A DNA stretch of 64,000 nucleotides from Enterobacter sp. RIT418 (GCF_003057745.1 NZ_QBJD02000010.1:62001-126000); one strand, 5' to 3'. Positions 1 through 9,174 are shown, counted from the stretch's first letter. Made by a program: numbers and translations. Notes: a model not told the origin generated them from the sequence alone.

Positions 1-1
1 G

Positions 2-1057
2 ATTGTGCTGACCCAGTGGCTGCCTGCCGTTCTGGCTTTGCCGCTTATCCGCCGGGCGGGGGCCAGCTATTCTGCCCGTAACCTGCTGCTCACTTCCGAA
101 TTCGTGAGCGCGTTGATTGTTCCCGCCATTGCGTTCGTTTCCGGCTCTTATTACGCGATGATCGTTCTTCTTCTTCTGAAGGGCGGGCTGGATTCTTTGT
201 CCAAGATGTCGCGGGCCGTGGCGTTGAAGAGCTATTTTTCAGGCCAGGCGCTGAATCAGGCGGCGTCGTACTACAACACGGCCATGCTGGCCGGTGCCGG
301 CGTGGGCGCGCTGATGGGGGCGCTGCTGCTGTCGGTGCTCCCTCTTGAGGCCATTCTGGGGCTCTGTACGCTGTGTCATCTCGTGGCGGGCTATCTTTAT
401 ACGCGCCTGCCGGCGACGGCCAGCATGGCAAAAGCGGCGCCAGCCGCCGCGGCATCGCAGAGCACAACCGTGCGCGACACCCGTCTGCGCATGTCGATTA
501 TCTACTACGTTTCGACCGTTGCGCTTTACCAGGGGTATCAGAACGTTGCGCGTTCGGTTTTCCCGACGGACCAGCTTGGCATGGATCCCTCCGGCATTGC
601 GCTGATACAAACCATCGCCAGCTTTGCCTATATTGTGGGCGCGATTTTTGCCGCCCGCCTGGATCTCTCCGGCAATCGCTATGCCGTTGCCGCTCCGGTT
701 TCCCATGTGCTCACCCTGCTGCTGATGCTGCCGCTCCCCTTTATTACCGCCGCAGTCCCTGGCCTGGCGGTGTATGGCCTGTTTGCACTGATGTTTGAGG
801 TCGCCTGGGCCGTTCACCAGCGTTACATGATTGTCGCTGCCCCGCCTGAGCAGCTTTCAAAAATCGTCGCCAATGCCAACGCGCTGGGGCTGGGGTTAAT
901 GATCGTGGTCGCGCTGCTGGGAAGCATCCTGGTTGAGCATCTTAATTTTGGTGCCGTTACGGTGAGCTTTATCGTGCTCGCGCTGATGGTGCCCGTTCTC
1001 ATCAACGTGTTTCTTGGCAAGAAACGTGAATCCAGCGCCCTGAGTGAAGGAGAGTAA
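2..1057 (+). CDS. MFS-type transporter, 5' end outside window
   Basis: The reading frame is open to the window edge, so the true start lies upstream; a GTG at position 5 is in frame but is probably internal. About 350 residues are visible, almost all in hydrophobic segments separated by short basic loops, typical of a major facilitator or related multi-pass exporter. I see no motif that defines the substrate. The stop is only 3 bases before the ATP-grasp gene, so the two are surely co-transcribed. By position I infer that it exports, or imports a precursor of, whatever the next three genes make. Its length is consistent with the C-terminal 80-90 percent of a ~400-residue MFS protein. Confidence 0.75.
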   Translation: MVLTQWLPAVLALPLIRRAGASYSARNLLLTSEFVSALIVPAIAFVSGSYYAMIVLLLLKGGLDSLSKMSRAVALKSYFSGQALNQAASYYNTAMLAGAGVGALMGALLLSVLPLEAILGLCTLCHLVAGYLYTRLPATASMAKAAPAAAASQSTTVRDTRLRMSIIYYVSTVALYQGYQNVARSVFPTDQLGMDPSGIALIQTIASFAYIVGAIFAARLDLSGNRYAVAAPVSHVLTLLLMLPLPFITAAVPGLAVYGLFALMFEVAWAVHQRYMIVAAPPEQLSKIVANANALGLGLMIVVALLGSILVEHLNFGAVTVSFIVLALMVPVLINVFLGKKRESSALSEGE

Positions 1058-1060
1058 GTC

Positions 1061-2359
1061 ATGCATGTCGTTATCGTCGATTCTAACCGTATCGGTCTGC
1101 GCGCGCTCCGCGCCGCTAAGCGAGCGGGGCACTATGTCACGTTTATCGGTTCACGGCGGCTAGAGGAGCTGGTGGTCAGCTTTGACCATCTTCGCGATCC
1201 CGAGCTAACCGACCAGGTTGTCACCCTTGATACCGCGCAGGACGAAGCAGCGCTGCTGGCAACGCTAAAATCGCTCGACGCCGGGCGGAAAATTGACGCG
1301 CTGTTTACCGTCATCGAAGTCAATGTGGCCTCGGTGGCCAGATGCGCGAAGGCGTTAGGGCTCCCGGGCACTGACCCTGAAGCCGTGCATCTTTCACAGG
1401 ATAAGGCGCTTTGCCGCAGGCAAATTGCAGCCTGTGGCCTGACGTCGGTGGCGTACGCGGTGGTGGATAGCCTTGACGCGGCCCGGGAGGCAGCCCTGCG
1501 CATAGGTTACCCGATGATTGCCAAACCGAAGGTCGGCGCGGCGAGTCTTCGCGCGCTGAAGGTCGAGAATGACGATGAGCTGGTGAGCTATTTCGCCAGC
1601 CTGAGCGGCGCGGTCGAAGGGCCGGAAGGCTACATTGACGCGATGTCCGCCGAGACGCTTCTGGAACACTACGTGGAGGGGCCGCTGTTCTCGGTTGAAA
1701 TTGCGGTTGCCGGGGGGGAAATTCAGCCCATGGTGCTCTCGTGGCGCAAACGCTGCACGGAAAATCCGGCCATTGAGCTTGGCACCGTTATCCCGGCCCC
1801 CGTATCAACGACGATCCGCGATGCCATGTTTGAGTACACGGCCAGCGTGGTGCGTGCCTGTAAGCTGAACCTGGGCGTTTTTCACATTGAACTGATTTAT
1901 GGCGCAGACGGCCCGGTGCTGGTGGAAATTAACCCGCGCATTATGGGGGGGAATATTCCGGCGGTATTTAACCTTGCCACGGATATCGACCCCTATGACG
2001 TGCTGCTGGAGATTTTCCTCACGGGGCGGATGCCGGCGATCTGCCGGGATATCAACCCCGTGCGTGCGGCAGCTACCCGCAGCCTGGGGCCAAAGCATCC
2101 CGCGCGTTTAGCCGACGACTTCAGCGAACAGGACTGGGACGCCGAATTTCGCCCGCTGCTGTCTCAGTTTTCATATCAGTACACGCGGGGCATGCACGTG
2201 CCCGACATGAACAGCACCTGGTACCCCTGGCATTTTCAGCTGGTCCGTCCGTCAGCCGTCGAGGTCAGCCTGCTGGCGGAATGGATCGTCATGACGGCCG
2301 CTGAAAAAACGAAGCTGGCGCTTCGTCGCTCCGGCGAAGATTACCTTTTACTCAAATAA
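1061..2359 (+). CDS. ATP-grasp ligase (carboxylate-amine ligase type)
   Basis: 432 residues. The N-terminus (HVVIVDSNRIGLRALRAAKR) resembles the pre-ATP-grasp Rossmann-like fold. The centre contains a YPMIAKPKVGAASL lysine/glycine segment that would sit over ATP, and near residues 288-300 there is the Mg-binding pattern VLVEINPRIMGG (E-x-N-x-R). Enzymes of this family activate a carboxylate as an acyl phosphate and join it to an amine or thiol, often an amino acid; the substrates here cannot be read from sequence. It follows the transporter by 3 bases and precedes the sulfotransferase by 38 bases, with a GGAGAG ribosome site before the latter. A role in making a small amide or peptide is inference. 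Confidence 0.8.
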   Translation: MHVVIVDSNRIGLRALRAAKRAGHYVTFIGSRRLEELVVSFDHLRDPELTDQVVTLDTAQDEAALLATLKSLDAGRKIDALFTVIEVNVASVARCAKALGLPGTDPEAVHLSQDKALCRRQIAACGLTSVAYAVVDSLDAAREAALRIGYPMIAKPKVGAASLRALKVENDDELVSYFASLSGAVEGPEGYIDAMSAETLLEHYVEGPLFSVEIAVAGGEIQPMVLSWRKRCTENPAIELGTVIPAPVSTTIRDAMFEYTASVVRACKLNLGVFHIELIYGADGPVLVEINPRIMGGNIPAVFNLATDIDPYDVLLEIFLTGRMPAICRDINPVRAAATRSLGPKHPARLADDFSEQDWDAEFRPLLSQFSYQYTRGMHVPDMNSTWYPWHFQLVRPSAVEVSLLAEWIVMTAAEKTKLALRRSGEDYLLLK

Positions 2360-2397
2360 CGAGCCATTTTACGACCTACGTCTTAAAGGAGAGAGGA

Positions 2398-3600
2398 ATG
2401 TTTCCCGCGCTTTCGATTATTGGCGTTATTGCACTGATCTATATCAGCAGTCCGTTTCCGCTTTGGCATTCGTACTTTATTATTTTTTTCTCAAGCATTA
2501 AAAGCACTGAAATATCGTGGAAGGAAAAGAGAGCGCTGCTGGGTTACTTAATCAAAAGCTTCTTTTACCTGCCGCTTTCAGGCCTGCTGTATCGTCTGGA
2601 CGACGTCTTCGTTCGGGGATATCGCAAGCAGGAGGTCGCTGGCCCTTTATTTATTATCAGCCAGCCGCGCAGCGGCACCACCTTTTTGCTGCGCACGCTC
2701 GCAGAGGATGAAACGAACTTTTTCACCTTAAAACACCTCGACTGGCGCGTTCCGAGCATCCTTGCGTGGCGCTTATTTGATTTTTTGGGCATCCGCGAGC
2801 GGCTGGAAAAAATTGATTACTGGCCCAATACGGAGCAGGGCCGGCTGGCCTCAAAAATGCACGCGCATACGCTAGGCTCGATTGAAGGACACGGCGTATT
2901 TCTCGAAGAAAATATGTACCACCACTATTTCACCTGGCGTCGCTTTCCGTTTGCGAAGGTACTGCGCCGGATCGAGGCGGTGGACTCACTCTCTTCTTAT
3001 GCCAAAAAGAAAATGGTCCGGGGACTGGCTGGCGTCGTGCGCCGGGGCGCATATCATCGGGGCAACGGCCGCATGTGGTTAACGAAAGAGAATGAGAACG
3101 CGGATTTCTATCGTGAGCTCTACGCTGCCTTTCCTCACGCCCGTTTCCTCTGCATCGGGCGTGAGCCCGGCGGCTTCGTGAACTCGTATATTTCGGCATC
3201 GGAAGCCTCCATCCGCGCAAAGCACGGCATTAACCCGCATTCTCTGACGGGCTATCACGAAGATAACCTCAATTTCCGCATACGCCAGTGCCAGCAGCAG
3301 ATGAAATTCTGCCAGGAATTAGAAGCGAAAGGGGCAATCACCTACGTAGATTATGCGCAGCTGCTGGAGGATATTCCGGGCACCCTTGGGCGAGTCTACG
3401 CCGAAATGGGCATTCCGATGACCGACACATTCCGTCATCGGTTAAATGAGCTGCAGGATATTCAGCGCAATCGCAAGCGCGGATATAACAACGTAAAAGA
3501 AACGGTTACGGGTTTTGAAAGCTACAGCGCTTTTCTCGAACGTTATCGGGTATTTCCCGCGCCGGATATGACGCCTTCTTTGACGTCAGTGGAAGAGTAA
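2398..3600 (+). CDS. Membrane-anchored sulfotransferase-like protein
   Basis: 400 residues. The first ~35 form a hydrophobic signal-anchor segment, so the catalytic domain is probably tethered to the inner membrane. The PAPS-binding loop is visible as QPRSGTTFLLRT around residue 89, and a second phosphate-binding segment (FLCIGREPGGFVNSYIS, with Arg and Ser) around residue 252. These are the 5'-PSB and 3'-PB signatures of PAPS-dependent sulfotransferases. The family moves sulfate from PAPS to a hydroxyl or amine. The acceptor is unknown. It lies third in a four-gene operon with an exporter, an ATP-grasp ligase and a PLP enzyme. Such enzymes are uncommon in enteric core genomes. A nucleotide-binding role without sulfation cannot be excluded. 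Confidence 0.75.
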   Translation: MFPALSIIGVIALIYISSPFPLWHSYFIIFFSSIKSTEISWKEKRALLGYLIKSFFYLPLSGLLYRLDDVFVRGYRKQEVAGPLFIISQPRSGTTFLLRTLAEDETNFFTLKHLDWRVPSILAWRLFDFLGIRERLEKIDYWPNTEQGRLASKMHAHTLGSIEGHGVFLEENMYHHYFTWRRFPFAKVLRRIEAVDSLSSYAKKKMVRGLAGVVRRGAYHRGNGRMWLTKENENADFYRELYAAFPHARFLCIGREPGGFVNSYISASEASIRAKHGINPHSLTGYHEDNLNFRIRQCQQQMKFCQELEAKGAITYVDYAQLLEDIPGTLGRVYAEMGIPMTDTFRHRLNELQDIQRNRKRGYNNVKETVTGFESYSAFLERYRVFPAPDMTPSLTSVEE

Positions 3601-3632
3601 TTATCTGACCCTATTTATAAACAGGATTTTGT

Positions 3633-4865
3633 ATGTCTAAGCAATCATTAACCTCCCGTATCGTCCACGCAGACCGTCACTTTGGCGTCGAGCACGGGGC
3701 GATCCGCAAGCCTATTCACACTGCCGTTCAATATGATTTCGAGCGGATTGAAGATTTACTGGATGTTTTTCAGGGCAAGCTGAAAGGCGCGTTTAATTAT
3801 TCCCGTACCGGAACCCCGACGACCGCCGCCCTTGAATCCAAAATGACCATGCTGGAAGAGGGGATCGGGAGCGTGTGTTTCGCCACCGGCATGGGAGCCA
3901 TTGCGGCGGTATTCCTGACGATGCTGCGCGCCGGCGACCACCTGGTGACGAGCCGCTATGTTTTTGCCGGCACCAACAGCCTGCTGGATACGCTGTCCGG
4001 GCTGGGCGTCGGCGTGAGCAAGGTCGACTCGACGCAGCTACAGGAAGTGGCAGACGCCATCACGCCGCAGACCAAAATGGTCTTCCTTGAAACCATTGCG
4101 AACCCGGGCACGGAAGTGCCCGACCTGCAGGGGATCGGCGAGCTGTGCGCAAAACACGGGATCCTGTTTGTCATCGACAACACCATCACCTCGCCGGTGC
4201 TTTTTAGCCCTAAAAAGGTAGGGGCCGGGCTGGCCATCAACTCGCTCAGCAAAACGCTGGGGGGACATGGTGCTGCATTAGGCGGGGCCGTAACGGATAC
4301 CGGGCTATTTGACTGGCGCAACTACGCCGCGATTTCAGAAAGCTACCGCAAAGGCGACAGCAAACAGTGGGGGCTTAACCAGCTGCGCAAGAAAGCGCTT
4401 CGGGATATGGGCGCATCGCTTTCGTCGGAACATGCGCATCAGATAGCCATTGGGATGGAAACGCTGGAGCTGAGGGTGGCCAGGAGCAGCGCAAGCGCGC
4501 TCGCGCTGGCTCAGTTTCTGGAAACGCATCCGAAGGTAAAAAACGTGCTTTATCCGTTTTTACCCAGCCATCCTCAACATGAATATGCCCTGCGTCATTT
4601 TCGCGCGGGCTCCTGGCTGCTTTCGTTTGAGGTCGCGGATATTGAGGCGCTGCTGCCGATGATGAACCGGCTACGCATCGTATCGCGCGCCACGGGAATG
4701 GGGGATACGCGCACGCTCGCCATCCCCGTGGCGCCAACCGTGTTTTGGGAGTCCGGCGCGGAGATGCGCAAGCTGATGAATATCCCGGATGGCCTGGTGC
4801 GCGTCTCGGTAGGGCTGGAAGATGTTGAAGACCTGATCGCGGATTTTGACCAGGCATTACGCTAG
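3633..4865 (+). CDS. Cys/Met metabolism PLP-dependent enzyme (cystathionine gamma-synthase/lyase family)
   Basis: 410 residues, the usual length for fold-type I Cys/Met enzymes. Seen directly: the substrate/cofactor segment FNYSRTGTPTTAALE near residue 55, the VFLETIANPGTEVPD strand near residue 150, the FVIDNTITSPV aspartate segment, and INSLSKTLGGHG with the expected Schiff-base lysine near residue 207. The family performs gamma- or beta-elimination or replacement on amino acids such as O-acylhomoserine, cystathionine or methionine. It differs clearly from housekeeping MetB and MetC. As last gene of the cluster it probably builds or cleaves a sulfur amino acid unit for the product. It converges on chaA with 45 bases between. 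Confidence 0.85.
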   Translation: MSKQSLTSRIVHADRHFGVEHGAIRKPIHTAVQYDFERIEDLLDVFQGKLKGAFNYSRTGTPTTAALESKMTMLEEGIGSVCFATGMGAIAAVFLTMLRAGDHLVTSRYVFAGTNSLLDTLSGLGVGVSKVDSTQLQEVADAITPQTKMVFLETIANPGTEVPDLQGIGELCAKHGILFVIDNTITSPVLFSPKKVGAGLAINSLSKTLGGHGAALGGAVTDTGLFDWRNYAAISESYRKGDSKQWGLNQLRKKALRDMGASLSSEHAHQIAIGMETLELRVARSSASALALAQFLETHPKVKNVLYPFLPSHPQHEYALRHFRAGSWLLSFEVADIEALLPMMNRLRIVSRATGMGDTRTLAIPVAPTVFWESGAEMRKLMNIPDGLVRVSVGLEDVEDLIADFDQALR

Positions 4866-4875
4866 GCGCGTTCAG

Positions 4876-4906
4876 CGGTGGGGAGGGAAGGGTCCGCTCC
4901 CCACCG
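4876..4906. terminator. Hairpin between the PLP gene and chaA
   Basis: A perfect 10-bp inverted repeat (CGGTGGGGAG / CTCCCCACCG) with an 11-base loop lies exactly between two convergent genes. It lacks a clean U-tract on either strand, so it may be a weak bidirectional terminator or an mRNA 3'-end stabiliser. Confidence 0.5.
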
Positions 4907-4910
4907 TGCG

Positions 4911-6011
4911 TTACGCAAAGATCGTCATCAGGTAGGCAATAAACAGCGCCATGTGCGCCGCGCCGTTCAACACGTTCGTGCGGCCCGTGGAGAACGAGAT
5001 CTGGCACAGCAGCAGCGACGCCACCATCACAATCATCTCAGGCGCGCCCAGCGCAAACCGCAGCTCGTTGCCGGTCATAAACGCAATCAGCGTCACCACC
5101 GGTACGGTAAGTGAAATGGTTGCCAGCACGGAACCGAAGAACAGGTTCATCGCGCGCTGCACCTGATTGTTCAGCACCGCCTTCAGCGCCCCCAGCCCTT
5201 CCGGGGAGAGGATCAGCAGCGCAACGAGGAAGCCGGTAAACGCCACGGGCGCGTTCAGCTCGGTCAGCAGGGTCTCCAGCGGATTGGCGTTCATTTTGGT
5301 CACGGCAATCACCGCAATCAAATGGACGATCAGCCAAACGGTGTGCCACAGGCTGCTGTGGGCGGACGGCTTGCCGTGGTGCGGGTCGTCATCGTCGCCG
5401 TCGTCTTCGTGCTCGTAAACAAACAGGCTCTGGTGCGTTTTGGTCTGAATCAGCAGGAATACGCCGTACATTGCGGCTGAAATCAACGCGACCAGCAGCG
5501 CCTGACCGGTGGTGAAGTTAGCGCCCGGCAGCGCCATCGGGAAGACCAGAACGATAATCGCCAGCGGGAACAGGGCGATCAGATACTGTTTGATGCCGAA
5601 CAGATTCATATACTGGGTGGCAAATTTGCGCCCGCCCAGCAGGAGTGAAAACCCGACCAGGCCGCCCGTCACAATCATGATGATGGAATAGAGCGTGTCG
5701 CGCATCAGGGTTGGCGCAGCGTCTCCCGTGGCCATCAGTGCGGAAATCAGGCTAACTTCAAGAATAACAACGGAAAGGCTTAAGATTAAAGAACCGTACG
5801 GCTCGCCCAGACGGTGGGCTAATACGTCCGCATGGCGGACCACGCTGAAGGCGCTGGTTAAAATGCCCACCAGGGCAAGAGCGTTGATCCCCACAACCAC
5901 TGGCAGTGACTGGCTGCTTCCCCAGAAGAGCAGCACCGCCAGTGCCAGAACAGGGAAAATGAGAGATGTCTCCTTGTGGCGGGTCTTCACCGCCTCATGT
6001 GCTGCTGTCAT
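4911..6011 (-). CDS. chaA: Sodium-potassium/calcium:proton antiporter ChaA
   Basis: 366 residues, the same length as E. coli ChaA and very similar throughout. It is an inner-membrane antiporter that expels Na+, K+ or Ca2+ in exchange for H+, mainly at alkaline pH. About eleven hydrophobic segments are visible, with the acidic cytoplasmic loop EHEDDGDDDDPHHGK in the middle and duplicated cation-exchanger repeats. I chose the ATG at 6011 because GGAG lies 6 bases before it and because it gives the E. coli length; the ATG at 6023 has no ribosome site. chaB and chaC follow on the opposite strand. Confidence 0.95.
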   Translation of the reverse strand: MTAAHEAVKTRHKETSLIFPVLALAVLLFWGSSQSLPVVVGINALALVGILTSAFSVVRHADVLAHRLGEPYGSLILSLSVVILEVSLISALMATGDAAPTLMRDTLYSIIMIVTGGLVGFSLLLGGRKFATQYMNLFGIKQYLIALFPLAIIVLVFPMALPGANFTTGQALLVALISAAMYGVFLLIQTKTHQSLFVYEHEDDGDDDDPHHGKPSAHSSLWHTVWLIVHLIAVIAVTKMNANPLETLLTELNAPVAFTGFLVALLILSPEGLGALKAVLNNQVQRAMNLFFGSVLATISLTVPVVTLIAFMTGNELRFALGAPEMIVMVASLLLCQISFSTGRTNVLNGAAHMALFIAYLMTIFA

Positions 6012-6281
6012 GTGCTTCTCCATCAGTGCAGGTGGTTGTAATTATAGAGAGTATTTTTGAGGTCGATAAACTAACAGATTTGTGGCTAATATTGATGAAA
6101 GTTTACTTAATTTTACCGCTTCGTGGTTTATTTCGCTATGTTATCCATAATGGCATGCTTTGTATAAATATATATTGAATAACAGAGGATTAATGTCTTA
6201 TGAAATACATAATTCGAAACTTTCTGGCGCGAGTCGGCGGGCTGAACCACACTTAATGTTTTAGCAAAAGAGAGGTGAGAG

Positions 6282-6512
6282 ATGCCCTATAAAACGAAAC
6301 GCGATTTACCCGAGAGCGTACAGCATGTTCTCCCGTCGCATGCGCAGGATATTTACAAAGAAGCCTTTAACAGCGCGTGGGAACAGTACAAAGATAAGGA
6401 CGACCGCCGGGACGACGCCAGCCGGGAAGAGACGGCGCACAAGGTCGCGTGGGCGGCGGTAAAGCATGATTATGAAAAAGGCGACGACGATAAATGGCAT
6501 AAAAAGAAATAA
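6282..6512 (+). CDS. chaB: Putative cation transport regulator ChaB
   Basis: 76 residues, the same length as E. coli ChaB, small and highly charged (MPYKTKRDLPESVQHVLPSH at the start, ending DDKWHKKK). It is a soluble helical protein encoded beside chaA and proposed to modulate the antiporter; its mechanism is not firmly established. AGAGGTGAGAG lies just before the ATG. It is divergent from chaA and followed by chaC. Confidence 0.93.
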   Translation: MPYKTKRDLPESVQHVLPSHAQDIYKEAFNSAWEQYKDKDDRRDDASREETAHKVAWAAVKHDYEKGDDDKWHKKK

Positions 6513-6527
6513 CGCTGAAACAACAGG

Positions 6528-6554
6528 CCGCCTGAAGTTTGACTTTTCAGGCGG
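6528..6554 (+). terminator. Hairpin after chaB
   Basis: Inverted repeat CCGCCTGA / TCAGGCGG closes a loop of about 11 bases 16 bases after the chaB stop. No U-run follows, so termination would be weak. Confidence 0.4.
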
Positions 6555-6689
6555 TTGATCCGCCGCCGTATTGCAACTGGCCTGTGAATTGCTTATCGTT
6601 AACGCCCTGCTGGTAAAATGACCAGTAGACGATGCCGGGAAGGCGAATTACAGATGTCGCAAGGAAGCATGCAGTGGCGGAGGTGAAAG

Positions 6690-7388
6690 GTGTTAACGCG
6701 TGATTTCTTAATGAAGGCAGATTGTAAGACGGCATTTGGTGATATTGAGGAATCGCTTCTCTGGTCGGCTGAACAACGTGCGGCATCGCTTGCGGGCACG
6801 CTGGCCTGCCGCCCTGACGATGGCCCGGTATGGATTTTTGGCTACGGCTCCCTGATGTGGAACCCGGCGCTCAACTTTGTTGAATCGGCAACCGGTACGC
6901 TCCCTGGCTGGCATCGCGCCTTTTGCCTGCGGCTGACGGCCGGGCGCGGCAGCGCCTGCCAGCCGGGGAGAATGCTTGCACTGAAAGAGGGTGGTCGCAC
7001 CACGGGCGTCGCATACCAGCTTCCGACCGCGACGCTTGAAGAGGAGCTCACCCTGCTGTGGAAGCGCGAGATGATCACCGGCTGCTACATGCCCTGCTGG
7101 TGCAAGCTCGACCTCGACGACGGTCGCACCGTGAATGCGCTGGTGTTTATTATGGATCCGCGCCATCCGCTGTATGAGGCCGACACGCGCACGCAGGTGA
7201 TTGCCCCGCTCATTGCCGCCGCCAGCGGGCCGCTCGGCACCAACGCACAGTATCTCTTCTCGCTCGACCGGGAGCTCACGCGCCTCGGCATGAGGGACGA
7301 CTGCCTGAACGAACTGGTGAACGAGGTAAAAGCGCTGGTGGAAAGGAGCGCGCTGAACACGCCGCTGCGACGGGCTCACGGCATGTAA
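6690..7388 (+). CDS. chaC: Glutathione-specific gamma-glutamylcyclotransferase ChaC
   Basis: 232 residues against 231 in E. coli. ChaC-family enzymes cleave glutathione to 5-oxoproline and Cys-Gly in the cytoplasm. The family signature WIFGYGSLMWNP is at about residues 49-60, followed by GWHRAFCLRLT and a conserved acidic residue in the FIMDPRHP region. The start is GTG at 6690, as in E. coli (MxTRDFLM), preceded by GGAGGTGAAAG. The C-terminal ~15 residues diverge from E. coli. Confidence 0.94.
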   Translation: MLTRDFLMKADCKTAFGDIEESLLWSAEQRAASLAGTLACRPDDGPVWIFGYGSLMWNPALNFVESATGTLPGWHRAFCLRLTAGRGSACQPGRMLALKEGGRTTGVAYQLPTATLEEELTLLWKREMITGCYMPCWCKLDLDDGRTVNALVFIMDPRHPLYEADTRTQVIAPLIAAASGPLGTNAQYLFSLDRELTRLGMRDDCLNELVNEVKALVERSALNTPLRRAHGM

Positions 7389-7411
7389 GCGCTGCACAAT
7401 CAGCGCCGTGG

Positions 7412-7438
7412 GCGGTCTCCGTGAAGCACGGGGACCGC
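7412..7438. terminator. Hairpin between chaC and ychN
   Basis: GCGGTCTCCGTG and CACGGGGACCGC pair over 12 bp (one G-T) around a 3-base loop between two convergent genes. There is no long T-run on either side; a bidirectional terminator is likely but not certain. Confidence 0.45.
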
Positions 7439-7469
7439 ATCAATCAGACAATAACCACGCGTCAGGCTC

Positions 7470-7823
7470 TTAAAACGTTAAGACCTTATCGGCGGCCAGC
7501 GTCCACTCCGCCAGCTCGACGAGCGTCCCGATTTCCACTCCGTCAATCAGCGGCAAACCGCTAATCCCGCGCCCGTCGGTGCAGGTTTTGCACAGCTTAA
7601 CCGGCACATTCTGCGCGGTGAGGATCTCCAGCATCTGCTGAATGTTGTAGCCCTCCGCGGGCTTTTGCCCCTTCAGGCCCGCCGTCACCGCGTCCGACAT
7701 CAGAAAGAGGCGCAGGTCGAGATCGCTCTCCTTTTCGCGCAGCGCAATGGCGAGACGCAGGCTGTTAAAGAGGGATTCGCTGCCGTAGGCTGCGCCGTTG
7801 GCGACGATGGTAATCTTTTGCAT
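7470..7823 (-). CDS. ychN: DsrE/F-fold protein YchN
   Basis: 117 residues, the E. coli YchN length, starting MQKITIVANGAAYG. YchN belongs to the DsrE/DsrF fold linked to sulfur relay; the E. coli protein forms a hexamer and its partner is not established. The conserved KLCKTCTDGRG segment holds two cysteines near residues 75-80. The longer in-frame ORF up to 8009 overlaps nasR on the other strand and is spurious: the ATG at 7823 has the sequence AGGAGTC just upstream. Confidence 0.93.
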   Translation of the reverse strand: MQKITIVANGAAYGSESLFNSLRLAIALREKESDLDLRLFLMSDAVTAGLKGQKPAEGYNIQQMLEILTAQNVPVKLCKTCTDGRGISGLPLIDGVEIGTLVELAEWTLAADKVLTF

Positions 7824-7893
7824 AGTGACTCCTGTTCTTTTAAGGCACGGATATTGCTTATCTCTTCGGAAGAAACCGATCCGGAGAGAGCGT

Positions 7894-8384
7894 ATGAAAG
7901 TAGTAGCGGACCATACATCGGGCGCGAGCGAATGGTTTCGGCGCGCCGGACAGCTGCGCCGCCAACAGCTCAGCAGGCTGGCAGAGCTGGGGACGCTGGT
8001 AACGGGCATCAGCCGCCTGATGCATATGCTCCAGTGCGAGCGCGGTGCGTCAAACGTCTGGCTCTGCTCGCGGGGCGAACTTTACGTCCTCGAGTGCAGG
8101 GCCAGCCGGGCGCTGGCTGACGATAGCCTAAAGGCGCTGAACGGCATCCTTGAAACACAGACGGCGATGCCGTGCAGCGCCGTCTGCGAGCGCATTGCCT
8201 TCGCGCTTTCGCACCTGGAGGGGCTCGACGCGCTGCGTGACGCCGTAAACGGGCTGCATTTGCCCGCGCCCCGCGCAATGGAGCAGTACAGCGCCATGCT
8301 AAGCCACTTGCTCAGCATCATTCCCCAACTCAATGATAGCATTGACGATCCGCACATTGCGGAGCGTTTTGTATCACTTTATAG
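7894..8384 (+). pseudogene. nasR: nasR, 5' fragment (nitrate-responsive antiterminator), cut by IS6-family element
   Basis: About 163 residues remain of a protein normally near 390. NasR is the nitrate/nitrite-binding antiterminator that lets transcription pass the nasF leader terminator in Klebsiella; it has an N-terminal NIT sensor domain and a C-terminal ANTAR RNA-binding domain. The piece left (LSRLAELGTLVTGISRLMH, then LQCERGASNVWLCS) matches the NIT domain. The ANTAR half is missing, so no antitermination is possible. The frame runs five codons into the insertion sequence and stops at 8400. Start ATG at 7894 follows GGAGAGAG. Together with the nasA remnant at 16411 it marks the ends of a deleted nas operon. 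Confidence 0.85.
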
Positions 8385-9171
8385 GGTTCTGTCGCATTAA
8401 CGACAGCGGGGTAGCAAAAGTTGCGCTGCCGGTTTTTCAGGCAGCTAACAGGTAAAACTGTTCCGCCAGTGATAACCCCGCACCTTGTGGATGCTGATAT
8501 TGCCCTTTGCGTATCATGTGCACTAACTCTATACCCGCCAGTATCGTCTGCGCACGCCGGAACGATTTGAATCCCAGCATCGGGCGTATCCGCCGTTTGT
8601 TGTTTCGGTGATCCTGCTCAACCAGGTTGTTCAGGTATTTGCTCTGCCTGATGATGATTCTGAGCATGGCCAGTGCCGCCGTATTGGCGCCGCTTTTATC
8701 GATGGTCACCGTCTCAGGTTTATCGTGGTGTCGAATGGATTTGCGAAAGAAACGCAGGGCAGCTGCCGCATCACGCTTCGCCGACAGCAGAAAGTCGACT
8801 GTCTGACCCGCGGTATCGACCGCCCGGTACAGATACTTCCACTGGCCTCTGACTTTTATGTAGGTTTCATCCATGCGCCAGCGGCGACCCACCGGACGTT
8901 TATGCCGCCGGAACGCTTTATCTAACAGGGGCACCAGACCGATAACCCAGCGGTGAAGCGTGGAATGGTCAACGATAACGCCGCGCTCAGCCATTATCTC
9001 CTCCAGGTTGCGCAGGCTGAGGGAATAAGCCAGATACCAGCGAACGCACTGAGCAATGACATCAACGGGATAATGCAGCCGTTTAAAGGATTTTTGGATC
9101 AGAGACATGGTCGGACAACATTGCAAAAAAAAACAGTATGTTACCCGACCAGTTCTTAATGCGACAGAACC
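8385..9171 (-). mobile_element. IS6-family insertion sequence, left copy
   Basis: 787 bp bounded by perfect inverted repeats GGTTCTGTCGCATTAA / TTAATGCGACAGAACC. One transposase is read on the minus strand. Flanking 8-mers (ctttatag and gtctgcgt) differ, so there is no target-site duplication. It is a near-identical direct copy of the element at 15626-16410; the two differ by an A9 versus A7 run in the leader and by a few substitutions. Confidence 0.93.
8437..9108 (-). CDS. IS6-family DDE transposase, left copy
   Basis: 223 residues from the ATG at 9108 ([10 protein letters not shown]). The catalytic aspartates are visible in [12 protein letters not shown] (D80) and [10 protein letters not shown] (D137) and the glutamate in NNLVEQDH (E164). 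Compared with the right copy it carries R57G and I170N; the second lies six residues after the catalytic Glu in a position that is normally hydrophobic, so activity may be reduced. Only 26 residues separate D137 and E164, while IS26 has 34. The in-frame extension to 9198 runs out of the element and is not real. Confidence 0.9.
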   Translation of the reverse strand: MSLIQKSFKRLHYPVDVIAQCVRWYLAYSLSLRNLEEIMAERGVIVDHSTLHRWVIGLVPLLDKAFRRHKRPVGRRWRMDETYIKVRGQWKYLYRAVDTAGQTVDFLLSAKRDAAAALRFFRKSIRHHDKPETVTIDKSGANTAALAMLRIIIRQSKYLNNLVEQDHRNNKRRIRPMLGFKSFRRAQTILAGIELVHMIRKGQYQHPQGAGLSLAEQFYLLAA

Positions 9172-9174
9172 GTC

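Noticed and set aside
7824..8009. N-terminal extension of YchN to 179 residues
   Set aside because: The added 62 residues overlap nasR on the other strand and are not found in YchN; the 117-residue start has a ribosome site.
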